64,000 nucleotides of DNA from positions 2,728,001-2,792,000 of the forward strand of contig OZ241334.1 in the NCBI GenBank assembly GCA_965200035.1, written 5' to 3'. Below the pieces are notes generated by a model that saw nothing but the letters and a program-made list of their open reading frames with translations, had not been told where the DNA came from and did not search any database. The translations under genes were made by a program, and so were the position numbers. The DNA comes from UBA1952 sp965200035 (GTDB lineage: Bacteria; Bacteroidota; Bacteroidia; Chitinophagales; Chitinophagaceae). Of this stretch, positions 54,933 to 62,912 are shown one piece after another; position 1 is the first letter of the stretch, and every line of letters starts with the position of its first letter.

Positions 54933-56246
54933 ATGAAATCTTACAGAACAATACTGGCACTGTTACTTATCCCTGCCTGCCATTTTTTGTCCTATGGACA
55001 GGCTTATAAGCCTCTGAAAGTCGGTGACACGATACCGGATGTTACGGTTAAAAAGATCATGAACTATGATAAACAGTCAGCCAGGCTTAGTGACTTCCGT
55101 GGAAAGTTTCTGATCCTCGACTTTTGGGCAATCTGGTGCGTGCCCTGCCTGCGGGCATTCCCAAAGCTGGATTCTTTACAGAAGCGCTATAAGGAAGACC
55201 TGACCATCCTGGCGGTGACCAATGAAACGCAGGATCAGGTAAAAACTACATTCCGCACCGTTCCGAGTCTTGGAGGCCTCAGAATCCCTACAGCCGTAGA
55301 AGATGCGGTGCTGAACCAATTGTTTCCCCATACGGCGGTGCCTCACGAAGTAATTATTGACAGGCAGGGTAAGGTGATCGCGATTACCGATGCCGAAAGC
55401 ATCAATACGCCCATGATCGAAAAGCTCATCAATAAGCAGGCACAGGTGTTTTATGAAAAGAAATCAGTAATGAAATTTAACTATGAGCCTCCATTATTTG
55501 CGGATACAACTTACGTTGACAAAATCAAATACTATAGCGTTATAGGTAGCTACATTCCTGGCTTAGGAGGGCCGAGTGGCAGAAAGGGATTTAAAATGGG
55601 TAGTGGAGAAGCGGACACCACTTTTTACGCAGTTAATGCGTTTGGAATAAACCTGCTCAGGCAGGCCAATGTTGGCGATATCAGCAAAGTGAATGAATAC
55701 ACAGAGAACAGGGTCATTTATAAAACGAAGCATCCCGAAAGGTTCATAAAGCCCAAAGATCAATCCCTTAAAGTGTTTGAGCCCTGGGCGATTAAAAACA
55801 ATATCAGTTACAGCATCACAGTGCCGGCAAGTGAATACCAGACCCTATATCCCCGGATGAAAGCAGATATAGAACGATACTACAAAGTGAAAAGTTCCAT
55901 CAGGAAATTGAAAGTTGATTGTTATGTAATAACCCATGTTGATTCGATAAGACTAAAAGCAACAGGGACAAAGCGGAAATTCGATCAGGGTTCAACAGTA
56001 TGGACAGTACAAAATCTGTTTATGACAGGTAGCAGATTTGGCAGCAGTATCCTACAGCATATAAATGACTATTGTCCTGTTCCGGTGGTTTATGAAGGCG
56101 GCGGCAACCCTAAACTGAGCTTTGATTTTGTGCCTTACTTAAACGATTTTGCGAAACTGCAGCAGGAATTGGCTTCAAAAGGAATCACGATCATTAAAGC
56201 CAGAAGGAAGATGAATATGCTGATCATTGACGATGCCGACTATTAA
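54933..56246 (+). CDS. TlpA-like thioredoxin-fold protein with large C-terminal extension
   Basis: A 437-residue protein, signal peptide at about 1-23. Residues about 27-165 are a TlpA/AhpC-type domain with WAIWCVPC (Cys69/Cys72). The remaining 270 residues, with no motif I know, hold many Tyr and Lys and end with a domain containing FDFVPYLNDFAKLQ. It starts 2 bp after SusD, so it is operonic. Such SusCD-TlpA arrangements are common in Sphingobacteria, with unknown ligands. It ends at a perfect palindromic terminator. Confidence 0.85.
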   Translation: MKSYRTILALLLIPACHFLSYGQAYKPLKVGDTIPDVTVKKIMNYDKQSARLSDFRGKFLILDFWAIWCVPCLRAFPKLDSLQKRYKEDLTILAVTNETQDQVKTTFRTVPSLGGLRIPTAVEDAVLNQLFPHTAVPHEVIIDRQGKVIAITDAESINTPMIEKLINKQAQVFYEKKSVMKFNYEPPLFADTTYVDKIKYYSVIGSYIPGLGGPSGRKGFKMGSGEADTTFYAVNAFGINLLRQANVGDISKVNEYTENRVIYKTKHPERFIKPKDQSLKVFEPWAIKNNISYSITVPASEYQTLYPRMKADIERYYKVKSSIRKLKVDCYVITHVDSIRLKATGTKRKFDQGSTVWTVQNLFMTGSRFGSSILQHINDYCPVPVVYEGGGNPKLSFDFVPYLNDFAKLQQELASKGITIIKARRKMNMLIIDDADY

Positions 56247-56255
56247 TCATAATAG

Positions 56256-56291
56256 AAAGGGCGGTGACGAATTAATTCGTCACCGCCCTTT
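56256..56291. terminator. Perfect 36-bp palindromic bidirectional terminator
   Basis: AAAGGGCGGTGACGAATT pairs with its exact complement AATTCGTCACCGCCCTTT. It lies between the convergent TlpA-like (plus) and DUF6520 (minus) genes. Confidence 0.9.
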
Positions 56292-56305
56292 GGGGTAACT
56301 GCCTG

Positions 56306-56617
56306 TTACGGGCGGGAAATCATGTCAGTCACCGTAGGTGATGATTTCAGGCCTTGTGAAGGATCGGTTTGGTCTGCCAGTTGATCCTGGTGATACCCGT
56401 TTTCACATACCTGGCTGCCGGTGTTCGGGCATCCGGAAGACGGGATCTCCAAGCTTTTTACCTGTTGATCGTTATAGTTGCCGTCCTGATCGAACCAGTA
56501 GAGTGATTCTTCGGTCGGTGGCGGCGGGGCGAAAGCCTTTACCAGTTTCGGAGTTACAGCAGCGCCGATGGCAAATACAAAGGCCAGTGCGGCAAGCGAG
56601 ATTTTAATACGTTTCAT
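56306..56617 (-). CDS. DUF6520-like secreted small protein
   Basis: A 103-residue protein with signal peptide (LAALAFVFAIGAAVTPKLVK). The mature part includes YWFDQDGNYNDQQ, a CPNTGSQVC cysteine pair and a disordered end. This matches the DUF6520 pattern seen in Bacteroidota next to MauE-like genes. The ATG at 56617 is chosen; the longer frame upstream lacks protein-like composition. Function unknown; presumably oxidised or chaperoned by periplasmic redox partners. Confidence 0.78.
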   Translation of the reverse strand: MKRIKISLAALAFVFAIGAAVTPKLVKAFAPPPPTEESLYWFDQDGNYNDQQVKSLEIPSSGCPNTGSQVCENGYHQDQLADQTDPSQGLKSSPTVTDMISRP

Positions 56618-56779
56618 AATCTTGTTTTTTTTGAAATGATCGATATGGTTAACACATTTTTGCCCGATGCACGATTTTATAGCATCGCCGCTTTGGTTAG
56701 GAATAGTCCTGCTGGCAAAGAGCTGATAAGAACGGCAGGATTGCGTTCTGGCTCTAATCCGGATTGTATCGTGACTCAT

Positions 56780-57232
56780 TCAGGTCGCCAGTTGATCTGA
56801 TTGCTGAAGGGTGAAGTCGATTGATCTTTTATGAAGTAGTATACCTGTTGCCGCAAGGGCAGCAAAGACAATGTTGAAAACTATATGGGATTTCCAGCCG
56901 AGTGAGTTCTGGATGATGCCACCGCAGGAACAGGGGATGGTATGGCTGAAGCTGAGTATTCCTATCAGATAAATAGTAAATATCATCAGCAGGAACAGGG
57001 ATGACCATAGACCGGCAAACAGCTTTTTCGGGCGTGCCAGGAGAAAGGCGATGCCCAGCTCAATCAATGGAATAATGACTGAAACAAAACCCGCGAAAGA
57101 TTCGATAAGTGGTGATTTTCCTAACTGAACACGGAACGCACGATAGTCGATCAGTTTACTGACAGCGGCATAGACCCAAAGCAGGATAAGTAATGCACTG
57201 ATAACATCAACGATCAATTTTTGGCTGCGCAT
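56780..57232 (-). CDS. MauE/DoxX-like membrane protein
   Basis: A 150-residue protein with four transmembrane helices. The sequence IPCSCGGI holds the conserved cysteines of the MauE-like family, which helps thiol-disulfide handling in the periplasm. The ATG at 57232 starts the first helix. It lies 162 bp upstream of the DUF6520 gene in the same direction, a recurring pair in the phylum. Confidence 0.8.
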   Translation of the reverse strand: MRSQKLIVDVISALLILLWVYAAVSKLIDYRAFRVQLGKSPLIESFAGFVSVIIPLIELGIAFLLARPKKLFAGLWSSLFLLMIFTIYLIGILSFSHTIPCSCGGIIQNSLGWKSHIVFNIVFAALAATGILLHKRSIDFTLQQSDQLAT

Positions 57233-57550
57233 AAATACGTGTTTTATGATGATAATAACAGAAAGACGGGTGAAATAAACGGTGCTGTTGCGTGGCTTTG
57301 TTGAATAACTTGAAATCTTCGGTTTGAGAGAGTTTGAATAGCGGGGCTGGAATTTTTCCGAATGACGCTGACCTGTTTTTACCGTTCTAATCCGATCTGA
57401 AATCAAGGTATATGGATAAAACCGGGCTAAAAAAAGTATTATGCGAATGGGCCGATAGCCGATGTTAATCTCCGTTTCATGCGAAAACAGAAGGTTTTTC
57501 AGGGTAATAATGGCCTTACCATTTCGGTAAGGCCATCGAAAGCTGCTGAC
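57233..57550. other. Intergenic, contains lanA terminator
   Basis: No gene seen here apart from the hairpin at 57510-57536. Upstream of the MauE gene it should hold that gene's promoter, though no clear consensus was found. Confidence 0.4.
57510..57536 (-). terminator. Hairpin downstream of the lanthipeptide precursor
   Basis: ATGGCCTTACC and GGTAAGGCCAT form a perfect 11-bp stem with a 5-base loop, 15 bp after the precursor stop codon on the minus strand. The sequence after it is ATTATT, a weak T-tract. Confidence 0.7.
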
Positions 57551-57706
57551 CTATTTAAGCCCGGTCGGGCAGGTACAGGTAGGGATTAAAGAAGCTGTTG
57601 TCGTAGTGGTATTGGTTGTGTCAAATGCTGAATTACCTACCTGTTGACGGTTACTGAATTTAAAAGCAGTTCTGCGTCTTGTCGCTGTTGAGTTAGTTGC
57701 GTTCAT
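57551..57706 (-). CDS. Class I lanthipeptide precursor candidate (LanA-like)
   Basis: A 51-residue peptide, start ATG at 57706, stop TAG. The N-terminal half is basic and Ser/Thr-poor after residue 10 and carries FKFSNRQQV (residues 15-23), reminiscent of the F-x-L/F-x4-V/I leader box that LanB enzymes read. The C-terminal half (about 26-51) is Thr-rich, TTNTTTTTASLIPTCTCPTG, with two Cys one residue apart near the end. Thr/Ser dehydration followed by Cys addition would make lanthionine-type rings. A LanB-type dehydratase gene lies 1.9 kb away on the same strand. Exact ring pattern and leader cleavage site cannot be told. Confidence 0.75.
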   Translation of the reverse strand: MNATNSTATRRRTAFKFSNRQQVGNSAFDTTNTTTTTASLIPTCTCPTGLK

Positions 57707-57817
57707 GTGATTTTTTTAATTGTAAATAATAAACTGAACCTAATTTAATTAAAGACCACAGGTGTAAATGATTTATTATATAAACCCCCTATATAGCCTA
57801 TGTTAAAAACATTATAG

Positions 57818-58844
57818 ATGGAAACTACAATCGGGTTAAGGTTTTTTGAGGGCAGGGTGAGGACGGTCGTCCTTATAATCTGTCTTTATATTATTCAGGA
57901 GCAAAGCCTGCTTTATCTACAGCCTCAGCCGTTTAATCCTGCATGGGCAATTGCATATTACATTTTGGATGTATCCTTTTTCTTCCTTGCTTCCTATTGG
58001 TCGGTTCCATTAACGCTCAGGCGTTCCGGTCCTTTGGTGAAAGGGTTAATAGCTCTGCTATGCACATTCACCCTTTACATCGCAGCCCAGAATATTTTAG
58101 ACCTGATCTTAAGAATGCTTCAGCATCCGGCAGCTTCGTTTGCCGGCCTGTCGTTGTCCTGCAGGCTTTCTCTTTTCCGGGGCTTTTATTTATTAATCCC
58201 TGCTACTGCTTACTTCGTATCGAGGGAGGGCATGAGGAAGATGGAAAGGTCGAAAGATCTGGAAATTGAGAAAGCGGAGCTTAAAACGGCTTTCCTTCGT
58301 TCCAGGATCAAACCTCATCTGATATTTAATTCGCTCAGCTTTGTATATACACTGATAAAAACCATTTCGCCACAAGCGGCTAAAGTAGTCCGCCTCCAGA
58401 CTAAAGTCTTGCGCTATGCTTTTGCTGAGCGCGTTACTCCGGTAACGCTCGGAGAAGAACTGGACCAGATGTTCAATTATATCGAACTGAACCGGGAAAG
58501 ACTTGGCGAGCAGCTTTGTCTGGATGTAAGTATTACAGTGGATGAACGTGTTAAAATATTGCCGTTCCCTCCACTGGTACTGATCGGTTTTGTAGAGAAC
58601 ATGTTTATGCACGGCAATCTGAGCAAGCAGAACCATCCTGGTATCCTGGTCATCAGCAGCAGCGGGCAAAAGCCTGAAAATGACCACGCAAAATCTTAAA
58701 AAGAAAGCGAGGCGGCTGGATGGATCGGGCGTCGGCCTGGCCTACGCCAGAAACTACCTTGAAGAACATTATCCGGGCCGCTATGACCTGAAAATAAACG
58801 ACTTTGAAACGATTTTTGAATTGGAATTTACCATTGAACTATGA
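57818..58844 (+). pseudogene. LytS-type sensor histidine kinase, split by one-base frameshift
   Basis: The first frame (57818-58699, 293 residues) has four transmembrane helices, the box KPHLIFNSLSFVYTLI and the HATPase N-box VENMFMHGN. Then it reads into an unrelated tail. The second frame (58680-58844) continues MTTQNLKKKARRLDGSGVGL, which is the missing G-box, to the true end. Removing one A from the AAAA run at 58677-58680 joins both. The second fragment's TGA overlaps the ATG of the response regulator, as expected for an intact pair. It may be inactive, a sequencing error, or a slip site. Confidence 0.85.
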
Positions 58845-59563
58845 GGCTCAGATGTTATATCGTTGATGATGAGCTGACCAGCATCCTGACACTGTGCCCC
58901 TATATTGAAGAGCACAAAGATCTTGAGCTGATCGGATACGATACGGATGATGAAAGAGCGATCAGCAGCCTGTTGAAAAAAGAAGTGATCGCTGATATTC
59001 TGTTCCTGGATATCAATATGCCTAACATTAACGGGATAGATTTTGCTGACAAAATAAAGGGTACTGCCATTACGATCATTTTTGTGACCAGTGATGAAGG
59101 ATATGCCTTGTCCGCATTTGAATATGGCATTGCTTATCTCGTTAAGCCATTCGATCTGGAGGACTTTCTGAAAGTGACCGCGAAAGCACTTCAATGGTAT
59201 GAAGGCAAGAATCCGGAATTAAATATTAAAGGCGATGCGCTCAGCATAAAGGATGGCAGAAAAGGAAATTATATCATTATCCAGCTGGGTGATGTAATCT
59301 TTATAGAAAGTAATTCTAACTATTCAAATTTTACGATGCGCAATGGAAAAGTACACGTTGCCTATATCTCAATAAAAAAGCTGGTGAGCCGGCTGGATGG
59401 GTTGGGTTTCTGGCGGGTTCACCGTCAGTTTATCATCAACCTGAAATTCGTCGGGACCGTGTCCGGCGATACGCTCAGGATGGGTGATTATATTATTCCC
59501 ATCGGACCTTCTTATAAAGACCCGTTTTTAACTGAGGTCATCCGGAAAATCCTGCCGGGGTAA
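58841..59563 (+). CDS. LytTR-family response regulator next to lanthipeptide genes
   Basis: A 240-residue regulator with receiver domain (RCYIVDDE, ILFLDINMP with the phospho-Asp, YLVKPF) and LytTR domain (VIFIESNSNYSNFTMRNGKV, FWRVHRQFIINL). Start codon overlaps the kinase stop. It likely controls the flanking minus-strand precursor and dehydratase genes. Convergent with LanB: only 24 bp lie between the stops. Confidence 0.9.
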   Translation: MRLRCYIVDDELTSILTLCPYIEEHKDLELIGYDTDDERAISSLLKKEVIADILFLDINMPNINGIDFADKIKGTAITIIFVTSDEGYALSAFEYGIAYLVKPFDLEDFLKVTAKALQWYEGKNPELNIKGDALSIKDGRKGNYIIIQLGDVIFIESNSNYSNFTMRNGKVHVAYISIKKLVSRLDGLGFWRVHRQFIINLKFVGTVSGDTLRMGDYIIPIGPSYKDPFLTEVIRKILPG

Positions 59564-59587
59564 AACCATACTACTGGTTCACTGCCG

Positions 59588-62374
59588 CTATAAAGTAAAC
59601 TTTCTAATCATCGACTGTTTAAGAAAATAATAGTAGACGACTGCCTCATGCAATCTTTGGGAGGATGAAAAAAGCCGGTTGATATGCATATGCAACAGGG
59701 AGGTAAAAATGGACGGCCTTTCGTGTCGCTCGTATTTGCGCAGCGTTTCGATAAAGGAAGCAACAAAGAGCTGAAAGGCAGGACTTACGGTACTGCTTAA
59801 ATGGACCTCTTCCTGCCTGTATTTCTGCCAGGCGGCATTGAGCGCTTTAAACTCAAACGTTTTTAATCCATGCTCCTGGCCGAACAGTTTATTGTTGCTG
59901 CTTATCAATTCAGCAAAGTCAGCTTCAGGGATGATGCATGAATTTTCAATGGCCGCAATTAATGCAAGACAGTTCTGGTAGCGCCTCATTGTCTCACTGT
60001 CCTGATCGATCATTTCAAGGACGTAGCTGCTGTCTTTTTCAAAATGCCCTTCGACCTCAGCTATATTTTTATTCCCGTAACGGCCGGTTTCACGGCGATA
60101 AGTTCTGATCTGTATATCTGCAATAATCCCGGTTTCTACTTTTTCTTTCATCAGCAGATTGAATGATGCAGTTAGTGTAAGCGCTGCGGAAGGATCAGTT
60201 ATTAGTAACCGAAACCGGATATGGCTGCCATTTTCTGTGTACCGGATAAAGAACCAGTTGATGATCTTTTTACGGTGCGTCCGGACCAGCGTTGCGATAG
60301 CACCGGTCAGGATTTCATCCGCGCGGGAGTGGTGACAATAAATTTCATAATACAGCCATTCCTGACCGGGCAGATAAATCTCTTTTTGCTTTCGCAACGT
60401 CTGCTGAGCTATAGATGAAGCGGGTGCCGGACCATAGATTTGCTGCCGGTGGAAAAGGTTTAAAAGTATCTGTGGCAGATAGGGCTTTTGATCTTCGTCC
60501 TTAATGCCAGCAGTAGCGGGAATTAGAACTTCTTCCAGATAAAGCTTTTTTTGCTTTTGCAAAAAAGTCGCCAGCGCTGTCAGGTCAGCTTCATTTGCAC
60601 AATTGAAGCACAGGGTCTGATCGCCGCTTCCCGTTCTCAGGAATGCAGGCATATTCCCGCACTTGAAATAATCCGTAAGATCGGCGGCCGATACAGGTCC
60701 GGAACCTTTTTGAACAGCCTTCAGATCAAGAAGCCAGGTAGCGGGAGACAGGATGATATTTTTGAATTGAAGACGCGGGTAAAAATTCAGATCAGCGATG
60801 CGGTCGCGTAACCGGAGGCTCAGGTTTTTGTGTATGCCCTGATGCTGCAGATCACATAATAAACGGAAGACCGGCAGGTCACTGAGCAGATAATTGTAGG
60901 CAGATGCCAGCCTCGGTATGAGCCTGCAATTCAGCTTTGCTGAGCGCAGGATCAATTCACCCCCCTGAACCGATAGCCGCATATCCCATAATGACAGTGG
61001 CTCATCGGAAGTGTCGTAATTCAGCAGGCTGAGCTGAAGGTCATAAATGGTTTTTCGCCGGTTGACATTATCCACGACGTTTCCCGTAATGTATCCAACA
61101 TCAAAGAAGCGCACATCAGGATTGCTGTCTCTTTCAATTGCTGCCATCGATTGTGCATTTTGCAATATGCGGTCATTGGCCAGGGTAAATCTTCCGGTGA
61201 GCGCGGTGGCGGTGGCACCGCCCAAATGGTCAAGCAGGATCAGGTCATCGGTGGGTGAACACAGAACAGACAGTGTATTCGGTAAAGGCTCATTGCCTGC
61301 AATGGCCGGCATATCGAGGCTTTCAATATCCAGGATGCGGTTATGTTCCACAAATAGTCCCGGTAATAAATGGTTTAACGTTGAATGGTCTGAGGATTCG
61401 TTTTTGCCTTTTTTTTTCAGAAGCTCTATCAGGTTATCGTTATCTGAATCTTCTTCCATGTCGCCATAACCAACACCCATTTCTGGGTCGAGCGCTTCCA
61501 TGACCGCTACTTCTACCTCGCCGAATTTTTTAAGGAAACGCTTAATGAATTGTTCAAATTCGGGTGGCCGGTAGGATGGTAATATCCGGTGGAGCTTTTC
61601 AACAAGCGCGGGCAGGTGACGGAACAGGTGCTGATTCAGGCTGCCCCGGATATGCGGCCGCTCAGCGATTACATATTCGCATTCTCCCGCCACTGCAGGG
61701 ACCATAACACCCTCGAAATATTCCGGGCCTATTATGTTCGGATGCCACGACGATAACAGGAGCTGATCTTCCAGCATTTCTTCCAACAATTTTAAAAGTC
61801 TTTTTTTACCTATCCCGGAACTGAACGCATCTATAAGATCTGCTATTTTTTTACGCGCTTTGCAGGTATCAAGGATTTTGATTGTCAGTTCATCCTTCGG
61901 AACCTCCGCCAATTCATAACCACCTTCAAATCGTGCAGCGTACCTGATGCCGGTTTCGGTTAAATAAAAAGTGCTGTTAGTCAAAAGCAATGCATCCTGC
62001 TCAACGAGATCATTAAAAACCGATGCTGTGCCGCCTGTATCAGCCCAATCAGGAAAGCAATGCAATACCTGGTCATTGGCGATGATCATAGGTTGATCGT
62101 TGCCTTTATGCAATTCTGCAACCCCCAGCCCCGCAAAGCTGCCGTAGGGTGTAGCCCGGTAGCATGACCGGTTGAAATATTTCCAGACCGTATTACGGAT
62201 ATTTAAGGGTTGGGAATCCAGGTCCCTGTATTCCAGGTCGCTTATGATCTGGTAGAAATCCTTGGATGAGCTCCTTATTGAAGCCTTAAGCTCCTCCCAG
62301 CATTCTTCAGGCTGTTGATCGTAACTGAACTGTGGAACACGGTAAATAAAGGCCGGGTCAATCTGCATTTTCAT
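59588..62374 (-). CDS. Class I lanthipeptide dehydratase (LanB)
   Basis: A 928-residue full-length LanB. The N-terminal glutamylation domain has the NRSCYRATPYGSFAGLGV block (residues 68-85) with Arg69, Arg73 and TPYG, as in NisB-type enzymes. The C-terminal elimination domain (from about 650, thiopeptide-type SpaB_C) has WLYYEIYCHHSRADEIL, INWFFIRYTENGSHIRFRLL and YRRETGRYG. LanB enzymes use glutamyl-tRNA to glutamylate Ser/Thr and then eliminate glutamate to give Dha/Dhb. In Bacteroidota pinensin clusters the two domains are split; here they are in one chain. Its start codon sits inside a 12-bp hairpin. No LanC is seen. Confidence 0.9.
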   Translation of the reverse strand: MKMQIDPAFIYRVPQFSYDQQPEECWEELKASIRSSSKDFYQIISDLEYRDLDSQPLNIRNTVWKYFNRSCYRATPYGSFAGLGVAELHKGNDQPMIIANDQVLHCFPDWADTGGTASVFNDLVEQDALLLTNSTFYLTETGIRYAARFEGGYELAEVPKDELTIKILDTCKARKKIADLIDAFSSGIGKKRLLKLLEEMLEDQLLLSSWHPNIIGPEYFEGVMVPAVAGECEYVIAERPHIRGSLNQHLFRHLPALVEKLHRILPSYRPPEFEQFIKRFLKKFGEVEVAVMEALDPEMGVGYGDMEEDSDNDNLIELLKKKGKNESSDHSTLNHLLPGLFVEHNRILDIESLDMPAIAGNEPLPNTLSVLCSPTDDLILLDHLGGATATALTGRFTLANDRILQNAQSMAAIERDSNPDVRFFDVGYITGNVVDNVNRRKTIYDLQLSLLNYDTSDEPLSLWDMRLSVQGGELILRSAKLNCRLIPRLASAYNYLLSDLPVFRLLCDLQHQGIHKNLSLRLRDRIADLNFYPRLQFKNIILSPATWLLDLKAVQKGSGPVSAADLTDYFKCGNMPAFLRTGSGDQTLCFNCANEADLTALATFLQKQKKLYLEEVLIPATAGIKDEDQKPYLPQILLNLFHRQQIYGPAPASSIAQQTLRKQKEIYLPGQEWLYYEIYCHHSRADEILTGAIATLVRTHRKKIINWFFIRYTENGSHIRFRLLITDPSAALTLTASFNLLMKEKVETGIIADIQIRTYRRETGRYGNKNIAEVEGHFEKDSSYVLEMIDQDSETMRRYQNCLALIAAIENSCIIPEADFAELISSNNKLFGQEHGLKTFEFKALNAAWQKYRQEEVHLSSTVSPAFQLFVASFIETLRKYERHERPSIFTSLLHMHINRLFSSSQRLHEAVVYYYFLKQSMIRKFTL

Positions 62375-62392
62375 GATCCTATGAAAATGCAG
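62363..62392 (-). promoter_or_regulatory. Hairpin enclosing the LanB ribosome-binding site and start
   Basis: CTGCATTTTCAT pairs perfectly with ATGAAAATGCAG around AGGATC on the coding (minus) strand. The loop holds AGGA and the 3' arm contains the start ATG and the second ATG at codon 3. A folded mRNA would hide the start, so translation may be conditional. Confidence 0.6.
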
Positions 62393-62676
62393 AATATAGT
62401 TGTCAGATGCAGATCTGTTATGCGAAAGACTAAAATAGCCGATGTAAATAATTCTTTGCCATCAAAATGATTAATACGGAGCTGCCTTGTTTGATATAAG
62501 CTGCCGTTTTAAAACATGAATACCCTGTGAGAAAAACGGTTCCCTGATATTTTTTCATAATCTACGTTTGCACTCATTTTCGGAGAATTCATTATGTGGT
62601 GAATGGCCGAATAAAAACTGATTCAAAATTTATGAACATACTATTTTTGTACGGATAAAATAGAAAACTAATTAGC
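62393..62676. other. Intergenic upstream of LanB
   Basis: No further gene, precursor peptide or LanC piece was found here. A 12-bp palindrome GTTTAGCTAAAC lies just after it at 62677-62688, before the long inverted repeat. Confidence 0.4.
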
Positions 62677-62704
62677 GTTTAGCTAAACCGAGCTGTCGTC
62701 GAAA

Positions 62705-62812
62705 TCGTCGAAAATTTCCCTGAATACAGCAAGTTTGATGCTAAACGCCTGCTGGTACCTTTCGGGTACCGTGGGCGTTTTAGTGTTACTTGTATTCAGG
62801 GCCCTTCGACGA
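62705..62812. repeat. 108-bp long imperfect inverted repeat
   Basis: TCGTCGAA...CCCTGAATACA...CTAAACGCC...GGTACC on the left returns as GGTACC...GGGCGTTTTA...TGTATTCAGGG...TTCGACGA on the right with a short TTTCG centre. Pairing covers about 45-50 bp per arm with small bulges. Nothing between codes for protein. It may be a MITE-like palindrome, a REP-type unit or a structured RNA. Confidence 0.75.
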
Positions 62813-62912
62813 GCCTCAACGACTTGTAACGCGGACACTCACGGTACCCGTTCTGCTTATAGCCGGTCTTCCCCTTAGTCATCAGTTTTCTTTTATCTCA
62901 TATCTTTTTGCC

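Noticed and set aside
62393..62676. A second lanthipeptide precursor upstream of LanB
   Set aside because: No short frame with leader box and Cys/Thr-rich end was found on either strand.
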